Source of the DNA: Ophiodon elongatus
Taxonomy: Eukaryota > Chordata > Actinopteri > Perciformes > Hexagrammidae
Length of the DNA: 64,000 nt
NCBI GenBank assembly: GCA_016806645.1
Contig: JACSYO010000570.1
Span: 3,676,501-3,740,500 of the forward strand
Direction of reading: 5' to 3'
Shown: positions 37,401 through 51,900 of the stretch, in pieces
Layout of the letters: each line of letters starts with the position of its first letter
Position numbering within the stretch: the first letter of the stretch is position 1
Made by a program: the position numbers and the translations under genes
Notes under the pieces: model-generated
What the model was told of the DNA's origin: nothing
Database searches by the model: none
The model's input: the letters and a program-made list of their open reading frames with translations, nothing else

Positions 37401-40400
37401 CTTGCTCACGTCTAGCTGGAGGGTAATGAGAAGGTAGACATATAGCTCAAATGTTTTTAAATTACAGTTAATTGACATACAAGTAGCGTTAAGTAGCTTA
37501 AAACAGCTTAAAACTATCACAAATAACTATACGGAAACCTGGCAAGAAAGAAGACATCTTTACAGTATTCAAAAACATGTAGGCTTTGGTGGAAGACGGA
37601 GCAGGAGCCCAAAAGAAGAAATGGTCATAACCCATCTGACAATAGGACAAACAGGATTAAACAACACTCCATTGAACAGGCAAGCACCCAACTGGACTAC
37701 GCATACACTGTAATAAATGGGAACTGTCAAACATGGACTACTAGATTGCAAAAGGTATGACAAAGAAAGAAGGGACTCAATATCAGGACAAATTGATGGA
37801 CAACATTTGGGAATCTGGTGGACAAGACATCAAGGAAAGTACATAACCTTCTAATTAATTACTGAAGAGCAACAGGAATAATAGATAGATGGATCCATTA
37901 TGGTCCAAACGGAAATATCTGAACACAGACAACTCTTCGATGGATTGCTATCACATTCTGTACACACATTTATGACCTTTGACTTTTCCTCTATTACCAC
38001 CAGACATGTTTGGTTCATAGTGACATGTCTCGACAATTAGACTAGACTAGTATGGTCATCGTGAGCATGTTAGCATGCTGATATTAGCATTTAGCTCAAA
38101 GCACCACTGTACCTAAGTACAGACTCAGCGAGTCGCTGGTACTGCTACAGACTTGCAAAGAGAGACTTTTTACTCTTAGACAACTTGGAAAGAGCATTCC
38201 TCAAGTATCCGTCTTGTGCTGGCATTCCTGGAGTTGATAAAGACCAAGTACTTTGTGAAACTCATTACGTGTGTCTGCCTGGCCAAATTCATCTCCTTGT
38301 TACACAGAAAATGAGCTCGTTAGAGCAGAATCAACGTTAAATTAGCTCTGCTGGTATTTAATTATGTATCTGGCACAGTGTTGAATTAACGCTTCTTGAT
38401 AGCTTTGTACCTTCAGAGTCACACTCCAATGTTAATGTTAATGACTTTTGAATTTTCAGACTTCAGGTTTTTCAGACTAAATTAACTCTGGTGGAGATCA
38501 TCTAACGCTGGAGGATTTGAATCCCTACCTTGATCTGTCCTTTGGAGCAGGGCTCACTGCAGACTGAGCGGACCATGTCACTGCTGTTCATCCACAGCTT
38601 GAAGTCATCAATGTTTAAGATGCCCTCATGCCAGGAGCCCACGTTTAGGTAGTCGTAGTGATCATCACTCACACCCTGTAGATTCATGATGTCATATCTG
38701 GTTGGACAGAGGGAGGGAGGGAGAGCCATAATGAGCAGGGACGAGTTTATTGAGTGACAAAGAGAAAAAAAAAGACTTGAAGGGGTGAGAGTAGCTTACA
38801 AACAGAGAAAGAGTGAAGAAGCGGGAGATCGAGAGGGAGGGGAGAGTGACAGGTAATTTAATGATAATGATTTGGCTGTTTGGTAAACCTTTTATCCAAA
38901 GTCACTTAAATAGTTTACAGCCCTGTTAGTGTAACATCAAGAGCTCATGCCAGTGCACACTGTGGCCTCATCTTTATATTGGACCAGGATGTGCTCCACC
39001 TGACCCCTAGTTGACGGAGTAATGACACGGCTGTGTTTTCTGACTGTCAAATGCTGTCTGTTGGACTGAAGAGAGATGAAAGTGGCTGCCACAGTGGACA
39101 ATCCACTGAATCTGTTCCAGTCCAAACTAATTACATTCTTCTGTGCTCAAGATTGGTGCACACTTGTGTGCATGTACACGCGTGCTAATGAGTAGGAGAG
39201 TGTTAGACGGGAGAAATTCACAGATTACAACCATGTCGATGATATGAAATCTCTATTTCCATTTTCCTGCCTTTTTTATATTCTTACCATTTAATCATCC
39301 TCTTACCTTCCTGGGGTGTCTCCATTTTGATCAAAATAAATCTCCTCTCCTGAGACTCCTCCGAAGGATGTCTTCAGCAGGTAGTCCAGCAGCTTGCTGC
39401 CATCGATAGGGTCCATGGCCTCACAGAGCCCTGGCTGCCCTGGGCACAACTCACTGTGCATATCATGGAGGCCATGAGCCATGGCATAGATGGCATTGAT
39501 GACAAATCCCATTTTACTATCCTGAACATAGTTTTCATGCAGACTCTCATTGCCTGTTAGAGGGGAAAAGAAGAGGGAAGGAAAAGGAAGTTTTTGCATT
39601 TTTTACAATTTAAGGAAATGTCTTGTGTGTCTGCTGTTTTGTGTTGTATTCAAACTGCAGTAACACTGTAGGAACATACACAATAATGCATGATTCAATT
39701 AGAACCAGACCTGGGGAATCTATTGCCAAGCAGAACCTTCGTTTTGCAGCAAAATATATCAGCATACAAGGAAATCCCAACATGATATCCAAAAGCTTAA
39801 TGGGAAACAGATGTGGAGATGGTGGAGAACCACCATTGTCTGGGAGAAACCCAAGACTGAACACCAAGTTTCACATCACCACCAGCCCTCTAAAAGCCCA
39901 CAATCCAACCTCAACGTTTTGTATGAATGGTAATTAAAAGTATAACATGTTAAATGTTTTGCATCCTTGTATGAAGATGTTATTTCCAAAGTTTCCAAGC
40001 TGTTTAAACATTGTCTTTGCCACCTTAGCCAGTGCATTTAAAATATTGATATTTACTGTCCATCATATACATCAACATGCACAAACAGAAGAGGGTGTGA
40101 TCAATTTCAATACAGCAAGATCTTTTTCAGCCTTTATGGTGAACAGTGTGTGCTTGGTGAGCCATTCCTTTGTGCAGCTTTACCAAGTGTACGGCCATTT
40201 CCTTGTTATTCCTCATAAACAAGCCCAGTGCTCCACATCAGAGTTTGACTAATGCAATCCTCGCTCTGGCCAAGAGCCAGAGACTGCCAGTATCAAGACG
40301 CCTCACATTTCACAAAATTGCAGTTTTAAAATGCCACGGATGGCATTGTGTTAAAGAGAGCATCAGTCAAACTCTTCCTGTCTTTGAGGAGTCAAATGAT

Positions 40401-43400
40401 TACAGAGTGCAGGTGCAATTCGCATGAAATCATCACCATAGTAGTGACAAGAAAAATGCACTTACCACCTTGAAGGTCTTTGGAATAAAAGAGGTATATA
40501 AAAGTGTGATGGAGAGAAAGTAGAAAAACACCTGTACTACTCTGAGATAGTAACCATCACAAACCACTAATTGATTTTATTTATCAGTTAATTAAAAGCA
40601 TGCTGAGCAATTATTGCATTGTTCATTTGATTACTTTATATTTTTGATTAGATTTGTTTTGTGAGAATTTTAAGTTGTGATTTAAATGCCAAGAACACAA
40701 TTTACCATGATCACCTTTTGGGAGCAACAGGAGAGAATATTCAGGGAGGAAAACAGAGAGAAAAATACAGTTTGGGTTATTATTTATGAGTTTTACACTG
40801 TGGTCAAATTCAACCATCTACTCCCACTGACAGCAAGATGAACACTGCTCCTATTTATAAACTACAAAGATATAAATTTTTCTGTTGTCACCCACCGGAG
40901 CAGACTTTCTTGAAGTTCTTGTTCTCCTGTGGGTGGCCTGCGATGCGGCACTGGAAACGGTACTGCCAAAACTCAGAGAACCAGGGGTTCCTGGTGTTGG
41001 TGTCCAGACGCAGCTTCAAATAGTAATCATCAAAGGTCTTGACCACCTCTGATTGCAGCTTCATGGTGATTCCTCCCTCTGCTTCCTGCTCATAACCCTC
41101 CACAACCTCGTAACGGTCGGCCCATCCGTCACTGCAGGAGCAGGAGAGAAAGAAGAAGAGCCTATAACATATCGATCGCAGGGGGACCAATAAAATGAAT
41201 AAGAATAAAACAATGTCATAATTCAAAGTGAGAGGCACCCCTTGACAGTGATGATAGTCTTCACTTGTTACTGTCATGTGTCTTTTACATTGGATTGTTG
41301 TAATTATAAATTAAGCTTAACTGCTGATTCAGACTGACATGCCCTTAAAAGTATTCACAAGAGCGGCGTCATTGACATGACAGTAATTTAATTTCATGGA
41401 ACGAAAACAAAAGAGCTTCCACTAATGCAGCTTTATTTTGAAGGATTAGATTATCTTTTCCATTCGTGATTTTCTGTCTTTTCTTCGAGGGGACAGGGCA
41501 GTGGAGATGTTCAGTACACGTACAAACGCATTTCAAACACCAGATAATCAAACTGAAACGATATTACTGAATCACAGCTGTTACTGGACGAATGTGTAGC
41601 TTTAAGCAGTCTCCCCTGGTGACCAAAAGCATCTTTATTAAAGATGCTTTTAATAAAGCAGTTTATTAAAAAACTTCAAAAGCCACAGAAACGACCATGA
41701 TGTGATTTCTCCATAGCAAATAGTCATCTGTTGAGCTATCAGCCTTATGTAAAGTGCTTACATAGAGACTCACAAGTGAGGACAGTCAGAATTAATAGAA
41801 CATCGCTGCTGTATGAACGGTATTGCATTCACTGATCAATATAATGATTCTGCATTTGAAAGGTGATGTGATTGCTTTGCTTTGAAAAAAAGTAAACAAA
41901 CATTGTTCGTAATTAGAATTCTTTGCTCTGTATGATTTTAATGAGGTAACTGAGTTGTAATTTTCACTTCAAGGTGACATATTGATTGTAGAGCATGTAC
42001 AGCAGCACAACAGAACTACTAACTACCAAAAGCCATTTGGACATGCAGAGCAGTAAACATTAGCAGGAGTTTGGTATGTCTGTGTTCAGATGGAGACTAA
42101 TGGGTAAGTTTATCTCACACAACAGCAAATGGAACGACAGAACAACATCAGTGCACAAACCCAAAGTCTGGTCATGTTTTGCTTTAATTTAAATAATGAG
42201 CTTCCACTACAAGTTGGAAGACTACAGCCTCTACACTTGTACAATGTTGTTTTAAATCAGTGTGGCAGAACTGGTTGGAGGCTTGTCTCAAGTCCACTGC
42301 AGCAATCCTCAATTTAAGAGGATGGAAATCTCACCATTAGTGCCTCAATCGTAATTGTAGGCTTTACACAATCCCTTCAGCTTGCTTGTTTGTTTCCTTT
42401 TTTAACCCTCTGTGTTAGAATTTCTTCCCTACCAAGCCAATTTGGACACACAGCTGGCCAGTGGGCTCTAAGAGAAATGGAAAATACCACGGAAAAACAA
42501 ATTAACAGATCAACAAAACCACTTTGAGCTCAGCACTTTCTCTAAATCTGAGCTGGAGTGAGGTTTCCAGCTTTATTTTATTCGTTGTCTCTCTTGCTTT
42601 AAAGTGAGTTCTGGGCTTCTTCCCTGAAATACCTGTGCAATTGACAGCTACACACCAATTAGCTATGACTCTCCATGGAACCAATTACCTCGCACACATG
42701 GGATGTTCTGGGTGATGGATAAGGATTTGTGTGTGTGTCTGTGTGTGTGTGTACAGGTCAAAATCTCTGACCTTTACATGCACAATTACCGTCAGTCACG
42801 AAAAAGGAGACATTCAACCAAATATGTGAGAAGGAAACTTTACAACCAACGTGATTGAGCTAGTATAGGCCTTCTAAAGCTTAAAGACATATGGATTCCT
42901 ATATATATTAGGCAATATTAGGAAAATAGAGCCCATGTCATCTAGAAGTTATGTCTCCCGCTGACCCTGACATATCTCTCTGATCTTGCACATTGGGAGG
43001 TGGGGGGAGGTAGGTTTAGTAGATATATTTGTATTAATTATTTTTTCTTAAATCTTTAAAAAAGCTTTTAATATTATAAAACAGCTGGTGCTAGCTTAGT
43101 TACACATTCAGTGCACCAATAAGTATCAACATTACTAGAATGATGTATGAGGGATTTACCCACAATAAATAGTGCCCATGTTCATGGTCATGAAAGAACA
43201 TGTCAACCAGTGCAAAGGTTCTGGACAACAATGGAGCTGAAACAGAGCCAGCTGGATATGGTGTTGCATGTTAGATGCAGCTGAGAAGATATGTCCTTGT
43301 ATCTTTGCACGAATGTATTGGAAACATAATAGATTTGATATCGATGTTCAGATTTGGAGGGCTTTTATGGAAGATTTGTGATACAGTGAACGTGTAAAGT

Positions 43401-46400
43401 TGACAAAGGCATACTAGGTCTAAGTGAATAAAATGTGACGCTTTAAAAAAGGTGGTGGTGGTGGTGTTAAGTAAGGTAGGGGTGGGATCTATTAAATTAT
43501 ACATGTTAGCTTTTACTGTCAGCAACAATTACTGTTGGACAAGACAAGGGAACGTGTTCTGTAAGACAAGAGCAATGTTGAGTAAGTAGAAGCTGTGAGG
43601 ACATATGGTCTAGATCACAACATATCCTATGTCGAAGGATATCTGCCCGTTGTGTCTCCTAAAATGTTTGCTGTATATTTAAAAAGAACAATTCAACTAA
43701 GTCATCCTTTTCACTCTGCTAGATGAAAACACGTGAATTTCATCGGTCCTAATCACATTTCCTTAATTCACTCTGACTCTGTCTCTGTCCCTCCCTCTAT
43801 CTTTCAGTACATGTAGTACAGATAAAACACAAAGACACACACTGTTAAGATTTGTGTTTATCATAAACGTACCTTCCCTGACGGGGTAAACTGCATTTAT
43901 TGAGGTCTATTCAATGTAATTCATTGTTTTACATATTTGCTCAAACAGAACAGAGGAGAACAGATTGTTTTTTAGATAAAGAGAGAGAGATTCAACACTC
44001 TACATGAATAAGGCATGAGGCATTGAAGGCATGCTTGACTGTTTCTCACAGTGGAGTTTGTGATGAAGTAAAATGACATTCTCTCTTCTCGCTCTCCTCT
44101 CTCAGGATCACACTGGCAGAACTCCAAACAGCTCATCAAAACTCTCAGGGCCATTTGAGGGACGCCTAATGGGACAAAATCTGATTTAATGTCAGCTCAA
44201 TGTTGCGCAGATTCACACTGCGTACTGGAACGCCGTTATTACATAACCTGAGTCAGATTTACCAGAGGAACACCTGTTTAAGCAGATTAAGGAGGCAACG
44301 CTGTTCTACTTTGTAATTAGTTTTACAGTTATTGTACAGAAGACTGCAGAAGGAAATAGGTCTAAGACATAAAACAGAGCATAGCTCTGATATAGTTGTT
44401 TTGAAATACCTCTTAAAATTAGTTAAGAAGGCTGAGGTTTGCAACACAAAGGCAACATACTGAATGCCAGTTTCTTTTAGGGAAAGTATCACAAACATAA
44501 ACACTATGTCTTTCAGTACTTATGGTTAATCCAACAATCCTCATACCTAAAACACAAAATAGGTAATTTGTCATTGCCCTCAAACATGTGAGTGTTTTCA
44601 TTTACCAGTGCCTTCCAAAAGGACCCATATGACCATAACAAAAGCTATTCACTTGCACTTTTACTGATCTAGCATCATTAAAAAAAAGGAAAGATTGTGG
44701 TCATGGTTAAAAGACAGATTTGTGTTTATCATGCTGTTGGTAGGAATTTTACCATTAAGCCCCATGTTCATGTTACTTTAGAAACTACTTTAGAGTACAC
44801 GACATATATAGTTAGGGCACATTGGAATTAAACAAGTAAAACCCACAAGACTGAGGCTAATTGTGACATTATAAACTTCTAGTATAAACTCATTTATTTT
44901 TTACCCTTCAACTTTCCAAACATATTTAATGAATCATTTATGTCAGTACTTATCTCTGCAAGTAAAGTCAGCAGGATGCTATTCCTTTGATGCCACATGC
45001 TTAATATTGGGACTTGCATATTTTGATGATTTACTGAGACTTGATGATGTGTGGCATTGTTTAGAGGAGCACAGCAGGACAACAGCACAACAGGACAACA
45101 GCTGGATAATTTATAGAGTAGTATACCACAGTGAGTAGACTGAGAGCTCCCCCGACTCTCCCAGATGATCTAGTTCCAGTTTGATAGCACATTTGTATAT
45201 TTATGAAGCCATGAATTAATTGGCAGAGCAGAGATTTAATCACATGCGCTGTTTCCCCTGGAGGATGAAGAGGAAGAGTTACTTTAAAAAGAGGAAAAGG
45301 AGGATAGGGGAATCAAGAGTTTCCTAATTGCTCTATGCAATATGTTAGAATAAAAGTTCAGGTAGTTAATGGAAAAACTTTCAAAACTTTTTTAAACTGT
45401 CTGTTATTCACAGAGCACTAGAATGTCCACTGGCCTAATTACAAGAATTTCATTATTATATTCAAGTAAAGTAAGGATTTGACCAGGCCAAAACTGAGTT
45501 TTGGGGCTACTTACATTTATTTTACTTTTTTAATAACCTTTGACTATAATTCGGATTATTTATTATTGTTATTTATTTTTCGTGACAACATGGGCTGTTT
45601 GAAAGTGAAGAAATATTTGATGCGAATATGTTTGAATAATTAATATTTGTAGACTGGATGGTTCCCTTGAAAGTTTCTGTTAAAAAATGGATTTGAGAGA
45701 ATTATGAAGGTGTCAAATATGACAGCTAATTACAAAACAGAAGTCCAACTCACTGAGAGATGTGTGAGGATTGTGATGGAAGTGTATCAGCAAATGGGGT
45801 TACAGTACTTCAGCCTCAAAATCAGGTAAATTAAATAGACTTTGTTCTTCAGATTTCATTGGAGTTAAAGGTCGAATCCAGCCAGCGCAGAGGGGAGGAC
45901 GAGGCAAGGGTGCGAGTCGTTTTCTCGTTTCTGACATATTTGGATTTGATCTAATAAACAAACTATCAAAACGCACATGAACCGTGGATGTATTGTCGAC
46001 AAGCCCTCGGTGCAGCTGAACTTCCTCGTCCTCTCATGAGGACAGACTGGTGCTACAGTGACTCACTATCGCCTCTCGAGGAACAAGTGGTATTATAAGA
46101 CATACAGTCGGACCTTGCTGGTTGGCAGTACATATCTCTGCAGCACAATACATTAATGTATTTTGCATAACGTTGAAATATTTACTTCTTCACATTCTTT
46201 TCATAATGTTAATTTGTTTATGAGTGTTTTGAACTAAAATTATGGGCCAGTTCCTTTATGGTGCACCTTTATGTAACTGTGTTAAGCTATTTACCACCAC
46301 CGCTCTCTTTAATTTCATACAACAGGAGCTCTGAGGGGTAATTTCTGTTTTCTGCTCTCCATTTATCTCTATGATGATCCCATAATATTCTTAATTAATT

Positions 46401-48908
46401 TAAAACTGTTCTGGCAGCGGAACAAATATTCAAACAGGGGTTTCTCGCCTCAGCTGAACACTAACGCTCCATCTTCAACGCTCTCTCTGCCTTTATCCCT
46501 CCCTCCTTTGCCATTCTCCTCAATTTCTCTTATTTCTGCAACTCTGTGAAGGAGTAATGGCGGCTTGTTAGCTAGATGGCGGCAGCAGCACGACTGTCTT
46601 GGGGTGACACAGAGGACCCTGAGCTAGCCGGGGAGCCTTTAAAAGCCCATCCAAGCTGCTTTTACTAATTCATCATGCCCCAGTTTGAGTTGCGAGATCA
46701 GTCTCCACTACATTGACAGGGAACACTGCTGGGAGAAAATCCTTTTTGCTTTTTATAACCAAGGGACGTCGCTTCACTACTAAAACCCTTAAAAAAATAT
46801 CTGCATCCTATTACAGCAGTAGCAGTGACTGATGGATGACAAGATCGTATTATCAGTTGGTCAATTTAATGTAAAACCATTACAGGTTGAGGGGAATGCT
46901 GCTGCTTTTAAATGCTTCCATGATCCTTTTTTGGCATTTTGGTTGCTTTTTTTGTTGTTGTAATAATTAAAACTACTTCAGGTCCATTTTTTTTGGTCCA
47001 ATATTAGCTGTCTGTGCAAGAAAGTATTTCAGCTTCTGCGAATCAGGATGTGACAACCATGTCCAGATGCAAAGCCAGTGTGCTATTTTTGATCACTCCA
47101 ATGTCATTCACCCATGCCCTCGCACAAGGGAACACAGGGCATCAATTGGAAAGAGAGAGATGTCCTTGACAATGTGTGGCTGCTTTCAATTAACATCAGA
47201 GGCGTGTTATAAATATTCAGATGCAGCTCATTGTGCTCCCTTGCTCAGTAGAACACAAACAGACGCAATCACCAATCCTGACTCAACTTGAATATACCAG
47301 TTTCCAGAGCCACGTGTGTACGAGTAACGCAAGCACGGCTCCATTACTGAATGAATGCAGATAGTGTGTCCTTATCTTATAATTACAATCTTTGTTGCTG
47401 TTGTTGCTGGGAGGAATTTTTTAAATGACAGCCATATTTCCCGAGAAGGAACTATTGTGTTTGGAGCACTGCTGACAGACTGACTGACAGATATGCAGTG
47501 AGACGATCACACCAACTCCGTCATGAGCCCAAACAAAATCTCCACGGTGACTATAGCACAAGCAACACACAAGCCTTTAATTCCAGTGGTACAGTAAATC
47601 CTGCCCTGCTAACAAAAAAATTATATTGAGCTTGAGTTCCTGCATGATGTGCCCCAGTAAACTCTCACTAAACTTGCATGAAGATTATTTTAGTGCAGAG
47701 GGTCAAAAGGACAGAACCATGTCACACAGAGAGAATAACGTAAAGATGGAGGCTCAGCACTCATTTCTGTTTCTTTTTTCTCTGTTCCAGCCCACCCCTC
47801 CACCGCCTGCTACACTTTCTCTCTTGCTCTCGGAGTCCTTAAGTTGCATTCATAACTAATGTATCAGTCGCTATTGTGCACTCACTGGAAACCTAGAAAT
47901 AAAAGATGTTTCTATAGAGCGAGCCTGGCAAGAGAGTGCAGCATATTGTCAGTCATGGGGATCATGCCTCACACACATATACAAGTAATCCTGATAAGGG
48001 GAAGAGGAGAATTGTAGATGATCTGAAAAACCTGCCTGTGATTTTAAGCTGAACACAGTTCTGCAGTATATAAAGCAAGAAGGCTATCATCACTTCTTTT
48101 TTTCACTGTTTAATTTATCTTTAAACATCAAGTTAAACTGATAAATGTAAATCTTTATCTGCTGTCTTAAATTTCTTAAATCCTGTTTTCATTCATCTGA
48201 ATATATCTTCTAATGTTTGATTCATGAAGGATGGATTACACAAAAGCATAGAAACAAAAAAAATCTGTCCTAACCCCTTGTCCATCTACAATTCTGGATG
48301 AGGAAGATACTTTTTTATTTTGCCGATGTTGTCCGTGCTGTTGCCAGAGATACGGTCTCCTTTTGCTTGTACCCTGCTATTTGCCAAAATTACTTGCAAG
48401 TCAATAGGCAGAATTCCACATCCTCCGCGCTCTCCTTCCTGAGATGGGAAGGAGATGAAAGCCTTAGAGATGACACAGAAAAGGCTGCTAAATGTGTTGC
48501 GCCACAACTCCCTTCTTTCACTCTCTGGCGCCCTAAACGTTTCATTTATTCAAGCTCTGTCCCCTTGTTACAGGATATCGAATAGGACAACCAAATGCAG
48601 AAATGCATATGACAACCACAACACAGGATCACAGCTTTCTTTGCACCTCAGCACAGTCTCAAAAAAGATTTAGTCATACCCTGGTAATGACTTGGCCAAG
48701 CCATTACAGAGGCAGAACATCCACATTTCTGTCGCAGTGTCCTTTTTGTCGAGAGTAAAAAAGAAAAAGAAAAAAAGAAAACAGGAGCAAGCATTCAAAA
48801 TGGGACTGAGACCAAAACTGTGTGCGTAAGACAGGGGGAGAAATGAGCGTTACATGTGGCGAAGCAGCTTATGCACAGGATGTTTAGTAATAAGAGCATT
48901 CAAGTAGC

Positions 48909-48951
<43 letters not shown>

Positions 48952-51900
48952 GTTGCAAGAGATAGGTAGGTGGTTTCACTCCGTGCTGCCATTCAGAAAC
49001 TGGGCTGTGTGTTGGGGAACAGGCATAGAGGGAATGATAACAGAAGACACTGTACAGTAGATGTATATCTAGCTTTCAAAGCTGAAAACCCTATTTCATG
49101 GCAATTTCTTTATATTATACTGAGTAGTTGGAAATATTCAAAGATTTACTGTAATACTCAGTTCAACTGGAAGAAAGTTTAATGGTGTTCGCCTCCGTGA
49201 AACCCTAGTTAAAACATACACTGACAGATATTTTCATGGATAATATGCATTCCTGTCAGCTTAGTGAGCTCACGGACGTATTCATGTCTCCTCACGAAGG
49301 AGAGATATAAGCTTCTTCATGAGTATACCCGATTTCCAATTGCGTTTCCAATGTGCAGCATATAGCTGTTGATAGGTACTTTTTACTCCTTTCAAGTGTC
49401 TCTGTTATGTAATTGGTTATACAGTTAGTTGCAAAACACAAATATATTGCTTTTATAACAAGGTATCTAATGTACCTAACATATTTTCAAGGGCCACATA
49501 TTGGTGCCTGGATTGCTTTTCATTTTCTAAAGTGCAAAATTATAGCGCTGAGAAGGTAAAAGATCTCGACAAACATAATCTATAAATGGAACAAAGACAC
49601 TTTGACTGCAAGCACTGGTCACAGCGGACTAACAGCAGCATGGTGGTGGTGAATCAGTAATAATATGGGCAGCAATCTCCTGGGAGCCATTGTGTGTATT
49701 GCTCTCTGTGGTCAAATAACAGGCAGATATAATAACAGTCTGTGGCTATTTTACTGTATCAAGTACACTCTATGAAGTAAACACCGTTCTACACACTAAC
49801 ATCCTGGTCTCCCCGTGGAACTTAACAGGAAATAATTTCACTGTACAAATTGTGTGGTTGCACTCCAAAGATGAATAAGGCTGTTCGGAGGACAAAGTGG
49901 AATAATTATTTTATTTTCATACATATATTCAGCTCATTCTGTGTATTACATTCACCTGTAGCTGTTGCTTGCTCTTCAATGGACATAAAAATGACTTCCC
50001 TACAGTGAGACTGATTTCTGAGTTGTATCCTAAACTATTTGGGTGAAAATCCATATCAACTTCAAAGAGGCTTTGAGAAAAAGATTTAGGCCTGATGTTT
50101 TTAATTAATTTTGGCAAGGTCTATTTGTCATGGAACTGCATAACGTCTGTGATAGTTTATGAAAGGTTGAGCAAAACTTTGTTAATTTCCTTAAAAACTC
50201 TCTCTGTGAAATTACATCAACTCCCCCCAGGCTCCAATTACAAGCTCTATCAGATGACACCTCTTTTTAGAGCCAATCCTTTCATGAGATTATCCAACCA
50301 CATTTCCTAGACAACAAAATATGTAATAATTTTCGTTGCCTTCCAAAACAACTTATATAAGGGATTTCTGATCTATTGATAGGGTGACAATATTTGTCAA
50401 TATAATAACATATGATGGTTAAAAAATTATTCATAAAACCTTTTTTGTGATCCGCCACCGCTATGTTTAAGATAACATGACATTTAACTACTTTGTTAAA
50501 CCTGCATGAGTTGATTTTTCTCCGCTTGAGGGCAGCTCAACAAACTTCAAACAAACTGTTATTTTACATGTTTTACATACTTTATATATCAACATATAAA
50601 GTTTTACAGTTAACTTGTAAGCAAACAGTTTAGTACTCACACAGACACCGAGCAGCATTTGCATACATTTGAAGCTGGCTGTGATGACAGACGAATGTAG
50701 CCCATAGAAATAGAATAAGAGCAGAGACGGATGGTTTGTCGTGTTAATTTGACTGGTACTAAAGAAAATGGCAATTGTTGTTAGTTGTTATGGTGACAAC
50801 GCACTCTATGCAATCTGCAAGTGTGGTTGCAGATTGCTCCATAAACGGATGGCTGGCTAATTAGCAAGGTAGCTTGCCCTTCTCCAGAGTAGCAGAGAGT
50901 GAGGCGGAGGGACCGTGTAGCATTAAAGCACGGTGAATTTCACTGTGCTTTCATGCTACACTGGTCACAGTGATAGAAATGTCCTTTCCTACGGCGTGAC
51001 AAGAGTGTGTGGATGAGGCATTAAGTTGTTCAGTTGAACTCATTACTCTGGCTTTGTAACATTACTACTCCACTGCGAAACCTCTCCTCAGTTAGTTCAC
51101 GTCTTGCCGTAAGTCCTTTTAGTTTATGTAGAAGTTAGCCACATACAACAGTCGCAATCGCAACAATAAACATAAAACTGGCTGTCACTCGGACCGTCCT
51201 GCAGTGTTGACTTAAATTAACGTTCTTCGCTGAAAACGACTGTAGCTGGAAACTAGTTAATTTCATACAGGGGAAAAAAGGGATAAAAAGCCACGTTAAT
51301 ATCAACATATTTATTAGTGAATTTAACGTTAAGACCAACAAAGTTCAACAAAGTCACATGCTTTATCGAACCATCTAGCCATCTAAAACTCCTCCCTATG
51401 TTGCGGTGGAAATAACAACTACTACTTCTACTGTATCTTTGTTGCTGAAAGACAAGTGTCCAAGAGGTCTTGTTTTATGAGCCTAAGTGGAAGAATTTCT
51501 CAGCCTATTGAGAACTGAATGTAAAAAATGTAAAAACTAAAACTTGGGTTTTCACCAGATCAGTGACAATAAACCAATATGATCTACTCCCAACCATGTT
51601 TAACTTTCTCATCTTCTCCCCGTCTCTCTCTGTCTCTACCTTCATCTCTCTTTGTCTATATCTTTCATTATCTGTCTTTGTCTGTCATCTGTCTTTGTTA
51701 CATCTATTATGATGAGGTCTCTGCCTTAATCTGTGGACGGACCAGCAGGACTCCACAACCAAAGAATCCACAGTCTACTCCCATCTATCTTCAACCAACC
51801 TAGTGCAGAATCCTAACTCTCCTAATCTGTTCACCAACCAGCTTCCAGCTCTGCTATACAATATAACTGAGGTTAAATCAATTTATCTCCTTCTTTATTC

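Larger units (their letters stand above)
35828..38528. other. grm1 intron 5, transposon-derived
   Basis: 2.7 kb, more than half of it explained by the L2-like tail (36450-36700), the LINE RNase H remnant (36736-37860) and the short repeat at 38045-38150. The remainder is A/T-rich and unassigned. Confidence 0.7.
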
